DNA from: JAJTFW01 sp964534995 | GTDB taxonomy: Bacteria > Bacteroidota > Bacteroidia > AKYH767-A > OLB10 | Direction of reading: 5' to 3' | Assembly (NCBI GenBank): GCA_964534995.1 | Contig: CAZHSC010000060.1 | Coordinates: 1-21,602, forward strand | DNA length: 21,602 bases | Position numbers and translations under genes: made by a program | In this document: in pieces, positions 8,187 through 14,122 of the stretch | How positions within the stretch are numbered: the stretch's first letter is position 1 | Layout of the letters: the number at the start of each line of letters is the position of its first letter | The notes under the pieces: generated by a model | What the model was told of the DNA's origin: nothing | Seen by the model: only the letters and a program-made list of their open reading frames with translations | The model's database searches: none

Positions 8187-8981
8187 TTACTTTCTCTCGT
8201 CTCTTTTGGTATAGCCCATACCCTGCAATTTAAGTTCACGCAGCACACGAAATTCGGTTTCCTTCTCGATAGGTTCCCCCAGGGGTTCCAGCAATTCGAT
8301 GTCATTTACGCGGGGGTTTTTAATCCTTGCGGAGATGGGATAGGCGTTCATGTCATCACCGTCGTAGGGCTCCAGTAATGTTGTTATATCCGACAGGTGA
8401 TCTGCCTCCAGCCACTTTCTTTCATCGCCTTCATGCAGGATGACGGGGGAGCGGTGGTGGTGGATTTTTTGCAGGAGGGGATTCGGCGTAGTGGTAATGA
8501 TGGCAAAAGAATGGATGATCTCACCGGTTTCAGGGTTTGCCCAATGGTCCCAGATGCCGGCCATGGCCATGGGCCTCCGCTTCAGGTAGACGAGAAAAGG
8601 CTTATCAAGTTTCTCCTTTTTGGGTCCTTCGATAAAAAAATCGGCAATCACAAGGCAGCGTTGCGAGCGGATGGGCTTCCGGAAGGAGGGCTTGCTGATG
8701 ATACCCTTAGCGCCGCGATAGTTCGGATCATCTTCGGCATTATGATCTCCTTCGGCGCGTGCATTGATGAGATACATGGGTTTCTTAGCCCAGAAGGGAG
8801 TAAGGCCGAAGCGGAAAAACTGAATTTCATTCCGTTTATCATTGGTGATTACAGGGGCCAGGGCTCCCGGAACTACGTTGTAATTCGGGAGGAAGGCATG
8901 GGCAGGCATGTGTTGGGCCATGGCCTGAAAGCGCTGCTCGTAGCTCTCCAGTTTATCAATTAAAACATATCTGCCGCACAT
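8187..8981 (-). CDS. SRAP family (SOS response-associated peptidase, YedK/HMCES-like) protein
   Basis: 264 residues beginning MCGRY, so Cys2 becomes the N-terminal catalytic residue after Met removal. That fixes the start at 8981. SRAP proteins bind abasic sites in single-stranded DNA and form a thiazolidine DNA-protein crosslink that shields the lesion. Seen here: Cys2; Asn74 in NARAE (74-78); Glu118 in ADFFIEG, the place of the usual ADGFYEW; an AGIWDHW segment; and His175 in HHHRSPVIL, the place of the usual HDRMPVIL. The four catalytic positions are thus kept while the flanking motifs are altered. The protein is somewhat longer than the usual 220-230 residues because of a C-terminal extension (about 205-264). 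Cytoplasmic. No promoter matching the consensus was found upstream. Confidence 0.93.
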   Translation of the reverse strand: MCGRYVLIDKLESYEQRFQAMAQHMPAHAFLPNYNVVPGALAPVITNDKRNEIQFFRFGLTPFWAKKPMYLINARAEGDHNAEDDPNYRGAKGIISKPSFRKPIRSQRCLVIADFFIEGPKKEKLDKPFLVYLKRRPMAMAGIWDHWANPETGEIIHSFAIITTTPNPLLQKIHHHRSPVILHEGDERKWLEADHLSDITTLLEPYDGDDMNAYPISARIKNPRVNDIELLEPLGEPIEKETEFRVLRELKLQGMGYTKRDERK

Positions 8982-9167
8982 GGGATATCTCTTATTTAGT
9001 GCTTTATTTAAATGACCCTCCCCGGCACTGATAAGTAAACAAGGAGGCGGTTCAGGTTCCTCTCAAAGTTAAGAAAGCGGTGTGAATACACACAGACAGG
9101 GTTTTAAATATTGTGTGGTTTGGGGGATTGTTAAGGAAAATGGAGCATGGTAAAAATCAGGTAACTG

Positions 9168-9197
9168 AAAAAAATTCCCGGATTTACGGATCCGGGA
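9168..9197 (-). terminator. Leftward-facing terminator-like hairpin without an assigned gene
   Basis: TCCCGGAT (9176-9183) and ATCCGGGA (9190-9197) are a perfect 8-bp inverted repeat with loop TTACGG. On the plus strand it is preceded by a run of seven A (9168-9174), so on the minus strand the stem is followed by a T-run, the layout of an intrinsic terminator for leftward transcription. No minus-strand gene is recognised immediately to its right. Confidence 0.55.
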
Positions 9198-9378
9198 TTA
9201 CAAAAACCTGAAAAAGGTTTCCAACATATCAACAGCACATCAACAAAATAAATTAGTAACTTTGATTGCAGTCCGATTTAAGGGAGGGTTACAGTACAGA
9301 GCCAAAATATAAACCGGTCGTTCAGGATTTTGATCGCAGATGAACGCCCGTAATTACATCTGCTAATTCGTATTTTGC

Positions 9379-9408
9379 TTTGCATTTTACTTTCGGAATG
9401 TATCTTTG
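9379..9408 (+). promoter_or_regulatory. Strong Bacteroidota-type promoter with no gene directly downstream
   Basis: TTTG (9379-9382), an 18-nt spacer and TATCTTTG (9401-9408) are an exact match to TTTG-N(17-23)-TAnnTTTG. Transcription would start near 9415 and go rightward into about 700 nt with no convincing gene before the decarboxylase at 10110. Confidence 0.6.
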
Positions 9409-9540
9409 TTAGAGGAAACACATCAGGACACCTGCTTCAGGCCCGTAGTTGCCTGTATAGCAATTAGGGAATAGGCAAAAAAGACATCAGGACTGACAGT
9501 TTTATTTGGCACTACCGGGGGCCACTGTATGCAACAGCAC

Positions 9541-9555
9541 CTAACACAATGGCGG
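9541..9555 (+). repeat. Recurring spacer motif CTAACACAATGGCGG, copy 1
   Basis: This 15-nt string matches 13 of 15 bases with CTAAAACAATAGCGG at 10980-10994. Copy 1 lies in the spacer before the decarboxylase gene and copy 2 in the spacer before the micro-ORF/GyrI-like pair. It may mark unit boundaries in the accessory block. Confidence 0.45.
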
Positions 9556-9995
9556 GGCTTCACCACCCAGGCGGAGCAGGCTGTGTTTCGCGAACACATT
9601 TGTACATGCCGGAAGTAAAGTGCTCCCTATGAAGTTCTGTGTTAAAAATCCCATACTAGTGGTAGCTGCAAAACGTAATAGCTATACAGCTAATACGTTT
9701 CCATACAGCTTTTCATTCACAGATATTTTTTACTGAGTATTATATCCGGTAATGAATGAAACCTCATATTTTAAATGACAGGCTGCAGGGACAAGTAAAT
9801 CATGCTCTGCAAGAGCAATTCCCGAAAAATCGAAAATACGGGACAGGATTTTTATACCGGTCATCGTGTCATACAAATTCCGGACCTTTTCAACTTCTTC
9901 CAAGCACCAGCCAGTCATGTCCGACACCGGTAAGCCCGGCACCCGGAGCCTCCAGTTACGGAGACAAAGGGCGCGCGAAAGAATCTCCGGCAGGA

Positions 9996-10027
9996 TTTGG
10001 TTTGTTGCGCGGCCTGCGGTATCTTTA
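9996..10027 (+). promoter_or_regulatory. Candidate promoter for the acetolactate decarboxylase gene
   Basis: TTTG (9996-9999), a 20-nt spacer and TATCTTTA (10020-10027) match the Bacteroidota consensus except for the last base. It would give a leader of about 75 nt before ATG 10110. A second TTTG at 10001 is too close to be the -33 partner. Confidence 0.5.
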
Positions 10028-10109
10028 GAGAGCCGTAGGATGGAAACGGGGGTGAAGGGGCTTTGTTCTACCTCACCTTAACAGGACACAGAAACAACAA
10101 ATAATAAGA

Positions 10110-10826
10110 ATGAAATTTAAAATTAGCATTTCCGGACTGACAATATTGGTTTTCACAAGTTGCCTTTTAAAAGCACAGCAGACAAGCAGTGAAGTGAAAA
10201 TTGTTGGACAAATGAAAAACGTAATGTGGAAAGGACAACTTTACGGTAATATCAACCTTGACACAATTGCCAACAAAACAAATCTATACGGACTTGGGCC
10301 CGTTGAATATTTATCAGGAGAAATTATAATCATTGATGGTAAATCATACAGGTCAACCGTTGTTTCAGACACAGCAATGAAAGTTGAAGAGACCTATGAA
10401 ATTAAAGCCCCATTTTTCGGTTACGCTAACATTACTAAATGGACAGAGCAATCTTTGCCCGATAGCATTCAGTCCATTCAACAGCTTGAAACATTTATCG
10501 ACATGGTAACCAAAAAATCACCAAGACCCTTTATGTTCAAACTTTCGGGGACAGTTGAACAAGCTACAATTCATATTGTAAATTTGCCAAAAGGTTCAAA
10601 AGTAAGTTCACCGGATGAAGCGCACAAAGGACAGAAGAACTACGAACTAAATAATAAACCATCCGAAATAATTGGCTTCTTCTCGACCGAACATAAAGCC
10701 ATATTCACACACCACGACACTTTTTTGCATATGCACCTAATCACAACTGACCGACAACAAATGGGGCATTTGGACAAAGTGATGTTTAAAAAAGGAACAA
10801 TGAAACTGTACCTGCCGACAGATTGA
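10110..10826 (+). CDS. Acetolactate decarboxylase (AlsD/BudA family), exported form
   Basis: 238 residues. The body matches the alpha-acetolactate decarboxylase family, which converts 2-acetolactate to acetoin. Seen: GQLYGNINLD near the N terminus; a GEIIIIDGKSY segment with Glu71; a SSPDEAHKGQKNY stretch; GFFSTEHKAIFTHHD; and the zinc triad His207, His209 and His220 in HMHLITTDRQQMGH, with the family spacing HxH-x10-H. The first about 22 residues form a signal peptide (ending LLKAQ; an FTSC at 15-18 could also be a weak lipobox), so the enzyme probably acts in the periplasm or outer envelope. The protein ends soon after the third His, and I see no C-terminal tail that could give the extra Glu ligand I recall from the Brevibacillus enzyme. 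No acetolactate synthase lies in the window. Codons are A+T-rich (10201-10260 has 21/60 G+C). Confidence 0.85.
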   Translation: MKFKISISGLTILVFTSCLLKAQQTSSEVKIVGQMKNVMWKGQLYGNINLDTIANKTNLYGLGPVEYLSGEIIIIDGKSYRSTVVSDTAMKVEETYEIKAPFFGYANITKWTEQSLPDSIQSIQQLETFIDMVTKKSPRPFMFKLSGTVEQATIHIVNLPKGSKVSSPDEAHKGQKNYELNNKPSEIIGFFSTEHKAIFTHHDTFLHMHLITTDRQQMGHLDKVMFKKGTMKLYLPTD

Positions 10827-10979
10827 GAAAACAACAAGATCATTACAACGCCTATCCAAAAAGTTGTGTTTTTCCACGATGAGTCGGGAAAAGCTTGCGC
10901 TTCAAATAGTTTTGTGATCACAGAAGTTCCGGTTCTCCGCATCCACATCTATGCTGAAAATTCAACCCTTCATCAAGCG

Positions 10980-10994
10980 CTAAAACAATAGCGG
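10980..10994 (+). repeat. Recurring spacer motif CTAAAACAATAGCGG, copy 2
   Basis: Near-copy of the motif at 9541-9555. Here CGCT/AGCG (10978-10981 and 10990-10993) forms a small stem nested inside a larger inverted repeat, TGCTGAA (10953-10959) with TTCAGCA (10999-11005). It sits 54 nt before the micro-ORF start. Confidence 0.45.
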
Positions 10995-11047
10995 CATATT
11001 CAGCAGACCATACGAAAGCAAACACAAACAACGAAAAGCAAAAATTA

Positions 11048-11128
11048 ATGACCGGGTGGATTTTATATATAACAGGAATAACTTTCATGACATTAATTCT
11101 TGCCGGTGCATTTAAAAAGAAAAAATGA
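11048..11128 (+). CDS. 26-residue single-pass membrane peptide, overlapping the GyrI-like gene
   Basis: ATG 11048 to TGA 11128 encodes MTGWILYITGITFMTLILAG followed by AFKKKK. About 20 hydrophobic residues span one membrane helix, and the four C-terminal lysines suggest a cytoplasmic tail. Its stop overlaps the start of the next gene as ATGA (11125-11128), the classic sign of translational coupling. I recognise no family. The regular hydrophobic profile, basic end and exact overlap argue that it is translated, but it is short and could be a leader that mainly serves coupling. Confidence 0.5.
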   Translation: MTGWILYITGITFMTLILAGAFKKKK

Positions 11129-11601
11129 TACCAAGAATTGAAATATTACAAGAAAAGAAATTAGTCGGAAAGCGAATGACCATGAGTTTCGCGAACTACA
11201 AGGCCGCCGAACTTTGGAAAAGTTTTATGCCCGGACGAAATCAAATAACCAACAAACTGACCAACGACCTGATTTCATTGGTACTATACAAGCCGACTCA
11301 TTTTGCGGATTTTAAACCGACCAACGAGTTTGAAAGGTGGGCAACTGTTGAAGTGTCAGCCTTTGAAAATGTACCCGGTGATATGGAAACATTTATTTTA
11401 CCAGGAGGACTTTATGCGGTTTTTGAATACAAAGGTTTAAGCACGGACCCTTCCATATTTCAATACATCTTTGGCTCATGGTTACCGGTTTCGGATTACG
11501 TTTTGGACGACAGGCCGCACTTTGAGATATTGGGTGACAAATACAAAAACAACGACCCTTCATCAGAAGAAGAAATTTGGATACCTATCAGGGAAAGATG
11601 A
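11125..11601 (+). CDS. GyrI-like small-molecule-binding domain protein
   Basis: 158 residues of the GyrI-like/AraC effector-binding fold as a stand-alone domain. Features seen: MTMSFANYKAAELWKSFMPG at the start; a central WATVEVSAFENVPGDMETF strand; LPGGLYAVFEYKG; FGSWLPVSDYVLDDRPHFE, including the WLP-S-Y and RPHFE signature; and EEEIWIPI at the end, a typical GyrI-like terminus. Such domains bind hydrophobic or cationic ligands, and the solo forms often lack DNA-binding parts, as here. No signal peptide, so cytoplasmic. It begins inside the stop codon of the 26-residue peptide and is probably translated with it. Length is normal for solo members. DNA is A+T-rich like its neighbours. Confidence 0.85.
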   Translation: MIPRIEILQEKKLVGKRMTMSFANYKAAELWKSFMPGRNQITNKLTNDLISLVLYKPTHFADFKPTNEFERWATVEVSAFENVPGDMETFILPGGLYAVFEYKGLSTDPSIFQYIFGSWLPVSDYVLDDRPHFEILGDKYKNNDPSSEEEIWIPIRER

Positions 11602-11604
11602 GTC

Positions 11605-11751
11605 ATCAGCCGTGCCCTATGCAAGTCACTAGCCGGGATATACAAACAAGAAGTAGCATAACGGCCGGTGCTGAGGCTGCCGCAAGGGCAATTTCATAAG
11701 CCTGAATTTGAATAATTATTTTTTCACTACATACCCGGCACGGCAACTGAT
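11605..11751. repeat. Imperfect inverted repeat filling the spacer after the GyrI-like gene
   Basis: ATCAGCCGTGCC (11605-11616) pairs with GGCACGGC (11737-11744) plus TGAT (11748-11751), leaving three unpaired bases (AAC) on the right arm. Smaller stems lie inside (AGGCT/AGCCT; TGCC-GCAAG-GGCA). The element starts 4 nt after the GyrI stop and ends just before the reading frame of the DUF1801 gene. The long folded spacer with extrahelical bases recalls integron attC sites, but the conserved R-box bases (GTTRRRY/RYYYAAC) are not properly present. Confidence 0.5.
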
Positions 11752-11757
11752 CTTAAC

Positions 11758-12237
11758 ATTCACTATAAGACAAAAAACAACGCAGGAAAACTAAAGAACA
11801 TTCAAGAACAAATAAAAAATTACATTGCTTCTCTTCCTGAACCAAAACGTACTGACATTGAAACCTTGCACAAACGTTTACTTAAGCTATTACCAAAAAG
11901 TAAATTATGGTTTCTGGAAGGAAAGGACAGCAATGGAAAAATAATTACCAATCCTAATATAGGGTATGGGCTTCAGAACATAAAATATAAAGACGGAAAA
12001 ACCAGGGAATTTTATCAGACTGGCATCAGTGCAAACACAACGGGAATATCTGTTTATATAATGGGTATTCTGGACAAAAAGCATTTGACTGAAAACTATG
12101 GTAAAAAAATAGGGAAGGCAAGTATTTCCGGTTATTGTATAAAGTTTAAATCGTTAAAAGACATAAATATTGACATCCTTGAAGCGGCGATACTAGATGG
12201 AGTTGACCAAATAAAGAAAATTAATACCCTCAAATAA
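11758..12237 (+). CDS. DUF1801 family protein with no ordinary start codon
   Basis: The DUF1801 core is clear: NIGYGLQNIKYKDG, then FYQTGISANTTGISVYIMG, KKIGKASISGYCIKFKSLKDINIDILEAAI. Function of the family is not established; it is a small cytoplasmic fold. Downstream of TTG 11866 there are 123 residues, but family-like sequence (YKTKNNAGKLKNIQEQIKNY, then IASLPEPKRTDIETLHKRLL) continues upstream in frame without any ATG, GTG or TTG until the stop at 11713. ATT 11758 is the best-placed possible start; otherwise the gene has lost its start where the structured spacer joins it, or a truncated form begins at TTG 11866. Only the DUF1801 assignment is firm. Confidence 0.7.
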   Translation: MHYKTKNNAGKLKNIQEQIKNYIASLPEPKRTDIETLHKRLLKLLPKSKLWFLEGKDSNGKIITNPNIGYGLQNIKYKDGKTREFYQTGISANTTGISVYIMGILDKKHLTENYGKKIGKASISGYCIKFKSLKDINIDILEAAILDGVDQIKKINTLK

Positions 12238-12307
12238 AAATCTACATTCGCCAATCGAGTAACCCGTTCAACCGGCTATTTCCGACCGGGTGGTTTACCC
12301 AGGCATC

Positions 12308-12333
12308 TCAGTTCCGCATCTTTGCGAAACTGA
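12308..12333. other. Hairpin in the spacer after the DUF1801 gene
   Basis: TCAGTTCCGC (12308-12317) and GCGAAACTGA (12324-12333) pair at 9 of 10 positions with loop ATCTTT. No T-run follows, so a terminator role is doubtful. The spacer 12238-12519 holds no gene that I can support. Confidence 0.5.
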
Positions 12334-12356
12334 GCCCCTGAAAAGTGGATTACCAA

Positions 12357-12381
12357 TTACTGCTTCAACAGTAAGTTGAAG
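12357..12381. other. Interleaved inverted repeats (pseudoknot or alternative hairpins)
   Basis: TTACTG (12357-12362) is complementary to CAGTAA (12369-12374), and CTTCAAC (12363-12369) is complementary to GTTGAAG (12375-12381). The two pairs are interleaved within 25 nt. They could form one compact H-type pseudoknot or two mutually exclusive hairpins. Confidence 0.5.
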
Positions 12382-12464
12382 ACATAAAGGCGCTGCACCT
12401 TCAGAAATTTTATCCCCCTGATTTATAGTCCTAAACCAAAATTAAATCTTTTATCAGTAAGTAT

Positions 12465-12481
12465 TTATTGTTTATCAATAA
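12465..12481. promoter_or_regulatory. Palindrome TTATTG-N5-CAATAA overlapping the -33 element (possible operator)
   Basis: TTATTG (12465-12470) and CAATAA (12476-12481) form a perfect 6+6 palindrome with a 5-nt spacer. The left half contains the TTG of the predicted -33 element. A protein bound here would block the promoter; the XRE regulator encoded as second gene of the unit is the natural candidate. That link is inference. Confidence 0.4.
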
Positions 12482-12497
12482 TTTTTTATTAATTTTA
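12468..12497 (+). promoter_or_regulatory. Promoter of the DUF2975-XRE operon
   Basis: TTG (12468-12470), a 19-nt spacer and TAATTTTA (12490-12497) fit the Bacteroidota consensus except for the last base. Transcription would start near 12504, 16 nt before ATG 12520. Confidence 0.5.
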
Positions 12498-12519
12498 CCA
12501 TATCCAATAATGATTTTCC

Positions 12520-13059
12520 ATGTTATCAAAAACCCACAACTTCGTATTTAAAGGCCTGTATGTAGTGGCCTGGCTCCTCTTTACCGGATTGTGTATAGAG
12601 GCGGGCGGCTTAGTGGTAAATTTTATTTTCAGTCTTTTCCGTCCTGACTTTATCCAACACCTCTATCAAAAGCTGGATCTCACTGCAATGTTTGAAGAAA
12701 ACAAACCCGCCTTCTTCGGAATTTATAGCTTTATACTTTCCACTTCCATATTAAAAGCCTGGCTGTTTTACATAGTCATCCGGCTCATGCATAAAATGGA
12801 TTTGTCAAAACCCTTCAACACTTTTGTTTCAAGGCAAGTTTTGCAAATCAGCTACTTCACCCTTGCCATTGGACTGTTAAGTTATCTCGCCCGGCAATTC
12901 ACTAAAAACTTAATGCATCACGGCTTGGCTACCGGCAGCTTACACCCGTTTTGGGAGGACAGTCAGGCCTTTATATTGATGGGAGCTGTCATATATATCA
13001 TCGCGACCATATTCAAAAAAGGTGTGGAACTTCAAAGCGAAAACGATTTAACGGTATAG
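12520..13059 (+). CDS. DUF2975 family integral membrane protein
   Basis: 179 residues with four hydrophobic helices (about 10-38, 65-88, 107-125 and 148-165) in the pattern of DUF2975 proteins, including the MHKMDLSKPFNTFVSRQVLQ linker after the second helix that resembles the family's basic FN motif. Function of the family is unknown. It lies in the cytoplasmic membrane and is almost always paired with a small YozG-like XRE regulator, as here: the stop TAG is separated from the next ATG by 3 nt, so the two form an operon. The start follows a good promoter at 12468-12497. Confidence 0.85.
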   Translation: MLSKTHNFVFKGLYVVAWLLFTGLCIEAGGLVVNFIFSLFRPDFIQHLYQKLDLTAMFEENKPAFFGIYSFILSTSILKAWLFYIVIRLMHKMDLSKPFNTFVSRQVLQISYFTLAIGLLSYLARQFTKNLMHHGLATGSLHPFWEDSQAFILMGAVIYIIATIFKKGVELQSENDLTV

Positions 13060-13062
13060 GCC

Positions 13063-13272
13063 ATGCCCATCATTGTAAACTTAGACGTAATGATGGCAAG
13101 GCGAAAAATGTCGCTGAACGAACTTTCAGAAAAAGTGGGCTTAACGCTCTCCAATCTCTCGGTCTTAAAAACGGGTAAAGCCAAAGCGATTCGGTTCAGC
13201 ACGCTGGAGGCTATCTGCAAAGCACTGGATTGCCAGCCCGCCGACATTTTGGAATATGTTCAGGAAAAATAA
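13063..13272 (+). CDS. Small XRE/Cro-type (YozG-like) helix-turn-helix regulator
   Basis: 69 residues, essentially one HTH domain: MARRKMSLNELSEKVGLTLS holds the first helices, NLSVLKTGKAKAIRFSTLEA the recognition helix and following turn, and ICKALDCQPADILEY the last helix. This is the short YozG-like form that lacks any sensing domain. Encoded 3 nt after the DUF2975 gene, with which it is probably co-transcribed. A palindrome over the operon promoter (12465-12481) is a candidate site for autoregulation. No terminator is seen after it. Confidence 0.92.
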   Translation: MPIIVNLDVMMARRKMSLNELSEKVGLTLSNLSVLKTGKAKAIRFSTLEAICKALDCQPADILEYVQEK

Positions 13273-13301
13273 TGAAACCCTGTAACCGATATCATTTAAA
13301 C

Positions 13302-13378
13302 TTACGAAATAACATCTTTCCCCCTTTTTAACCCCTTAAAAATAACCTGGTTGCCCCGCATAATATGTCATTTCGTAA
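13302..13378. repeat. Long-arm inverted repeat downstream of the XRE gene
   Basis: TTACGAAATAACAT (13302-13315) and ATGTCATTTCGTAA (13365-13378) are complementary at 13 of 14 positions, with a 49-nt spacer containing a C/T-rich string (CCCCCTTTTTAACCCC). The rest of the 13273-13681 gap holds no gene that I can support. The whole could be a small mobile repeat or an RNA-level structure, but no target duplication was seen. Confidence 0.45.
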
Positions 13379-13681
13379 TTGCTGATAGGCACTTAAACTC
13401 AAATGTACAAAGGGAATTTTACCCATTAAATCTGAACAGGCTGAGCGCGTAAAAGATATCCGGGCATAAGCCTCAAAAAAACACCTGCCGTTTAGAGGTA
13501 AAATAAATATAATGTGAATGAAGCATAGGCGCAGACGTTATAGACGATACTTCTCCATAGCAAAAGCAACGGAAAACAACTTACATTACCCGCATGCGCT
13601 GTTCAGCAGGCCTCAACTATCCGCGCTTATATATTCTGAAAGAAACCCATGGTACTTAACACCCTTTAAGCTTGTCGCAAA

Positions 13682-14122
13682 TTGAAAAAATCAAGACCCA
13701 TTCATCCGGACTTTCAGCGACTGCTGAACTATAAAGATCAGGCCCTTGCAGATCTCTTTTATGACATAAGGGAATACATTTTAGCCTTACATCCCGGCAG
13801 CAATGAAATCCTGTATCATACACACGCCTTAACAGCCGTATTCTCACTCTCCGATAAGCTATCGGACGCATATTGCATGGTACCCATTTATAGCCAACAC
13901 CTGCATCTGGGATTTAATAAAGGAACCTTATTAAAAGATCCGGACGGATTATTGACAGGAACGGGGAACTTAATCAGACATATCAAGGTAAATACGCCGG
14001 GCGACTACCGAAATCCCAAAGTGAAAGCCCTGATAAAAGAAGCGATCGCTTTTGCAATCAGAGATATGGACCAGCCCCAAAAATCATCAGGTAATACAAT
14101 ATCAAAAATCAAAAAAAAGTGA
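13682..14122 (+). CDS. DUF1801 family protein (second in the window)
   Basis: 146 residues, start TTG 13682 (MKKSRPIHPDFQ); an in-frame stop at 13667 leaves no earlier choice. The middle (LADLFYDIREYILALHPGSN) and the latter half match the DUF1801 type with YSQHLHLGFNKGTLLKDPDG, LLTGTGNLIRHIKVN and a final helical ALIKEAIAFAIRDM. This is a different subgroup from 11758-12237, which lacks the GTGxxxRH segment. No signal peptide. C-terminal 15 residues are basic and disordered (KIKKK). Function unknown. It stands alone, with no clear promoter or terminator. Confidence 0.82.
   Translation: MKKSRPIHPDFQRLLNYKDQALADLFYDIREYILALHPGSNEILYHTHALTAVFSLSDKLSDAYCMVPIYSQHLHLGFNKGTLLKDPDGLLTGTGNLIRHIKVNTPGDYRNPKVKALIKEAIAFAIRDMDQPQKSSGNTISKIKKK

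Larger units (their letters stand above)
8982..10109. other. 1.1-kb region without a convincing gene
   Basis: Short open frames exist here (for example 9756-10028 forward and 9730-9942 reverse) but their translations resemble no family and overlap one another on both strands. Control-like elements seen are a leftward terminator-like hairpin (9168-9197), a perfect -7 box TAACTTTG at 9257-9264 without a -33 partner, a strong promoter-like sequence (9379-9408), the motif CTAACACAATGGCGG (9541-9555), and a promoter-like pair just before the decarboxylase gene (9996-10027). A degraded gene or a non-coding RNA is possible. Confidence 0.5.

Noticed and set aside
8397..8963. 188-codon forward frame opposite the SRAP gene
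   Set aside because: The SRAP reading on the minus strand has the start MCGRY and all catalytic residues, so this is its shadow.
9419..9535. Strings resembling a cobalamin riboswitch (AGGACACCTGC, TTAGGGAA, GCCACTGT)
   Set aside because: The pieces are in the wrong order (the terminal box comes first), spacing between GGGAA and GCCACTG is too long, and no cobalamin-related gene follows.
9730..10081. Short open frames on both strands (9730-9942 reverse, 9756-10028 and 9866-10081 forward)
   Set aside because: They overlap each other, have no family features, and the promoter-like pair for the decarboxylase (9996-10027) lies within them.
11605..11751. Calling the spacer a true integron attC site
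   Set aside because: The conserved R' and R'' core sequences are not properly present and no integrase is in the window; only the overall fold is similar.
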